Below are positions 6,424-8,275 of a stretch of DNA of 8,275 nucleotides, one piece after another. Position 1 is the first letter of the stretch. Each line of letters begins with the position of its first letter. This DNA comes from Solirubrobacteraceae bacterium (lineage in GTDB: Bacteria; Actinomycetota; Thermoleophilia; Solirubrobacterales; Solirubrobacteraceae), in the NCBI GenBank assembly GCA_025935735.1, contig JAICUS010000249.1, forward strand, positions 1 to 8,275, given 5' to 3'. The position numbers and the translations under genes were made by a program. The notes under the pieces were generated by a model that worked only from the letters and a program-made list of their open reading frames with translations, had not been told where the DNA came from and did no database searches.

Positions 6424-7807
6424 GACGCCGCCCACGGCGGCTCACCGCGCCGCCTACGCGGACGCCGAGCCGCGCCCGTTCTGGCCGCGCCCCGCCGACG
6501 CCGCGCCCGCCCTGGACGGGACCGTCGACTGCGACCTGTGCATCGTGGGCGCGGGCTTCACGGGGCTGTGGGCGGCGCTGCACGCCAAGGCGGACGATCC
6601 CGGCCGCGACGTCGTGCTGCTGGAGGCCGAGACGGCCGGGTTCGGCGCCAGCGGCCGCAACGGCGGCTTCGCCGTGTCCTCGCTCACCCACGGGCTGGCC
6701 AACGGGCTGGCGCGCTTCCCGGAGGAGATGCCGGCGCTCGAGCGGCTCGGGCAGGCGAGCTTCGCCGGCTTCGTCTCCGACCTCGAGCGCCACGGCGTCG
6801 ACTGCGACTTCGAGCCGACCGGCGAGCTGCTGGCGCTGACCGAGCCCTACCAGGCGGCCGCGATGGAGGAGGACGCGGACGCCTTGCGGCGCTTCGGCCA
6901 CGAGGTGACGCTGTTCGACGGCCCGGCGATGCGCGCGGAGATCGGCTCGCCCACCTACCTCGGCGGCGTGTGGGTCCGCAGCGGGGCCGGGATCCTCGAC
7001 CCGGGGAAGCTGGCCGTCGGCCTGCGCGCGGCCGCGCTGGCGCTCGGCGTGCGTCTCTTCGAGCACTCGCCGGTCCAGGCGCTGCGGCCGGGCGAGCTGC
7101 ACACGCCCGCCGCCCGCGTCCGCGCGCGCCGGGTGCTGCTGGGCACGAGCGCCTTCCCGCCGCTGGTGCGGGCGATCCGGCGCTACGTCGTGCCGGTCTA
7201 CGACTACGTGCTGGTCAGCGAGCCGCTGGGGAGCCGCCGCGGCGAGATCGCCTGGCGGCGCCGCCAGGGGATCGGCGACGCGGGCAACCAGTTCCACTAC
7301 TACCGGCTGACCGCGGACGACCGGATCCTGTGGGGCGGCTACGACGCGGTCTACCGCTACCGCGGGCCGGTGCGGCCGGACCTCGACGACCACGACGCGA
7401 CGTTCGCCAAGCTCTCGCAGCACTTCTTCCACACGTTCCCGCAGCTCGATGGCCTGCGCTTCACCCACCGCTGGGGCGGGGCGATCGACACCAGCAGCCG
7501 CTTCTCGGTGTTCTTCGGCACCGCCCACGGCGGCCGGCTGGCCTACGCGGCGGGCTACACCGGGCTCGGCGTGGGCGCGTCGCGGTTCGGCGCGCGGGTG
7601 GCGCTGGACCTGCTCGACGGCCGCGACACCGAGGCCACCCGCCTGCGCTACGTGCGCTCCAAGCCGGTCCCGTTCCCGCCCGAGCCGCTGCGCTGGGCGG
7701 CGATCCAGCTCACCCGCAACCGGCTGGCGGCGGCGGACCGGCGGGAGGGGCGGCGCGGGCTGTGGCTGGGCCTGCTGGACCGGCTGGGCCTCGGCTTCGA
7801 CTCCTGA
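6410..7807 (+). CDS. FAD-dependent oxidoreductase, DAO/OrdL (gamma-glutamylputrescine oxidase-like) family
   Basis: The product is 465 residues. After a roughly 40-residue N-terminal extension comes the Rossmann dinucleotide-binding motif GAGFTG (47-52) and the acidic end of strand two at Glu72 (VVLLEAE), then SGRNGGF (81-87), where FAD is expected to be held. A C-terminal FAD-contacting segment GYTGLGVGASRFG starts near 382. The pattern matches the DAO superfamily, closest in my judgement to OrdL/PuuB-type amine oxidases, which oxidise an amine to an imine or aldehyde and pass electrons to oxygen or a carrier. The exact substrate is unknown and covalent flavin attachment cannot be judged. 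It starts inside the end of the amidase gene (14-bp overlap, different frame) with no Shine-Dalgarno, consistent with coupling. A plausible job is to oxidise the amine freed by the amidase. Its last 98 bp are antisense to the TetR-family gene. Confidence 0.9.
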   Translation: MPWPETPPTAAHRAAYADAEPRPFWPRPADAAPALDGTVDCDLCIVGAGFTGLWAALHAKADDPGRDVVLLEAETAGFGASGRNGGFAVSSLTHGLANGLARFPEEMPALERLGQASFAGFVSDLERHGVDCDFEPTGELLALTEPYQAAAMEEDADALRRFGHEVTLFDGPAMRAEIGSPTYLGGVWVRSGAGILDPGKLAVGLRAAALALGVRLFEHSPVQALRPGELHTPAARVRARRVLLGTSAFPPLVRAIRRYVVPVYDYVLVSEPLGSRRGEIAWRRRQGIGDAGNQFHYYRLTADDRILWGGYDAVYRYRGPVRPDLDDHDATFAKLSQHFFHTFPQLDGLRFTHRWGGAIDTSSRFSVFFGTAHGGRLAYAAGYTGLGVGASRFGARVALDLLDGRDTEATRLRYVRSKPVPFPPEPLRWAAIQLTRNRLAAADRREGRRGLWLGLLDRLGLGFDS

Positions 7808-8275
7808 CCGCCTCGAGGTCCGCGCGCAGCGTGTCTTCGAGCCGGCCCTCGCCGCTCAGCGCCCACAACACGAGCGAGCCGTTGTAGGCCACGTAGAGCG
7901 CGCGGGCGAGCCCCGTGTCGCCGACGCGGGCCGCCAGCTGCGCCTGGACGCTCGCGGCGTGCTCCGCGGCGGCGGCGCGGAACTCCGGGTCGGACACGTC
8001 GAGCTCCAGCAGCGCCAGCTGGTGGGCGAACGCGGCCCGGTCGCCCAGGCCGGCGGCCAGCGCGACGAGCGCGTCGACGACGTCGCCCTCCGGCAGCCGC
8101 GCCCCGGCCGCGGCGTGGCTCGCCGCGGCCAGCAGCAGTGCCCGCTTGGAGCCGAAGCGCTCGGCCAGCGTCGAAGCCCCCAGGCCCGCCTCCCCCGCCA
8201 CGTCGGCGAGCGCCAGCCGCGCCACGACGCGCGCCGCCACCGCCCGCCGCGCGGCGTCGAGGACCTGGGCGTCGG
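7710..8275 (-). CDS. TetR/AcrR-family transcriptional regulator, partial (N-terminus beyond right edge)
   Basis: The frame is open from the right edge, so the first residues are missing. About 187 residues are visible. They begin DAQVLDAARRAVAARVVARL, the first helix of a TetR DNA-binding domain, and continue into the helix-turn-helix LALADVAGEAGLGASTLAERFGSKRALL. Only a handful of N-terminal residues should be lacking. A GTG at 8240 could serve as a start, but it would cut off the first helix, so I reject it. The ligand-binding half is all helical and Ala-rich, and ends near LRADLEAV. The final 31 residues (RSRSRGPAGP... to AGCG) have no regulator character and lie wholly inside the antisense 3' end of the oxidase gene. 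It probably represses transcription and is released by a small ligand. Its convergent position next to the amidase-oxidase pair makes that pair a candidate target, without operator evidence. Confidence 0.88.
   Translation of the reverse strand, partial: DAQVLDAARRAVAARVVARLALADVAGEAGLGASTLAERFGSKRALLLAAASHAAAGARLPEGDVVDALVALAAGLGDRAAFAHQLALLELDVSDPEFRAAAAEHAASVQAQLAARVGDTGLARALYVAYNGSLVLWALSGEGRLEDTLRADLEAVRSRSRGPAGPAGPATARAAPPAGPPPPAGCG

Noticed and set aside
3952..6435. An 827-codon minus-strand open frame across the PRC-barrel, thioesterase and amidase genes
   Set aside because: It spans three well-supported genes in a shadow frame and reads as low-complexity Gly/Ala/Ser sequence in part.
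6374..7528. A 384-codon minus-strand frame, and a 449-codon plus-strand frame at 6538-7887
   Set aside because: Both are shadows of the FAD oxidoreductase, whose Rossmann and FAD motifs are in the frame starting at 6410.

Overview
The window is about 8.3 kb of very GC-rich, almost fully coding DNA. Codon third positions are nearly all G or C. The gene set (SpoIIE-type phosphatase hybrid kinase, PRC-barrel protein, Vps62-family protein, OrdL-like oxidase, TetR regulator) fits a high-GC actinomycetote. I would guess the Thermoleophilia/Solirubrobacterales, but no marker gene here proves it. I see no rRNA, tRNA, CRISPR array, insertion sequence or phage gene. Long open frames exist on both strands almost everywhere because of the base composition; most are antisense shadows.

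Layout: (1) Bases 1-3573, minus strand: a two-gene unit. A Vps62-family protein (2452-3573) is transcribed first. Its stop overlaps, as GTGA, the start of a very large sensor protein (2455 to beyond the left edge) with PAS, possible GAF, histidine kinase, receiver and SpoIIE/PP2C phosphatase modules in one chain. (2) Bases 3632-4612, plus strand, divergent from that unit across 58 bp: a PRC-barrel protein with a long Pro/Ala/Glu-rich linker and a C-terminal membrane segment preceded by LALTG. (3) Bases 4593-5003, minus strand: a hotdog-fold acyl-CoA thioesterase, overlapping the PRC-barrel gene tail to tail by 20 bp. (4) Bases 5032-7807, plus strand: an amidase and an FAD-dependent amine-oxidase-like protein overlapping by 14 bp. 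(5) Bases 7710-8275, minus strand: a TetR-family regulator cut by the right edge, whose 3' end lies antisense to the oxidase gene for 98 bp.

How they may work together: the left unit looks like a stress or environment signalling module, probably ending in partner-switching control of an anti-sigma antagonist. The amidase and oxidase look like a small catabolic pair (amide hydrolysis, then oxidation of the released amine). The adjacent TetR gene is a candidate regulator of that pair, but this rests on position only.

Nothing here is clearly an undescribed system. The most unusual points are the LAxTG-like C-terminus on a protein without a signal peptide, the coupling of a Vps62 protein to a one-chain kinase/receiver/phosphatase, the possible back-to-back leaderless promoters in 28 bp, and the regulator tail encoded entirely inside the neighbouring gene.
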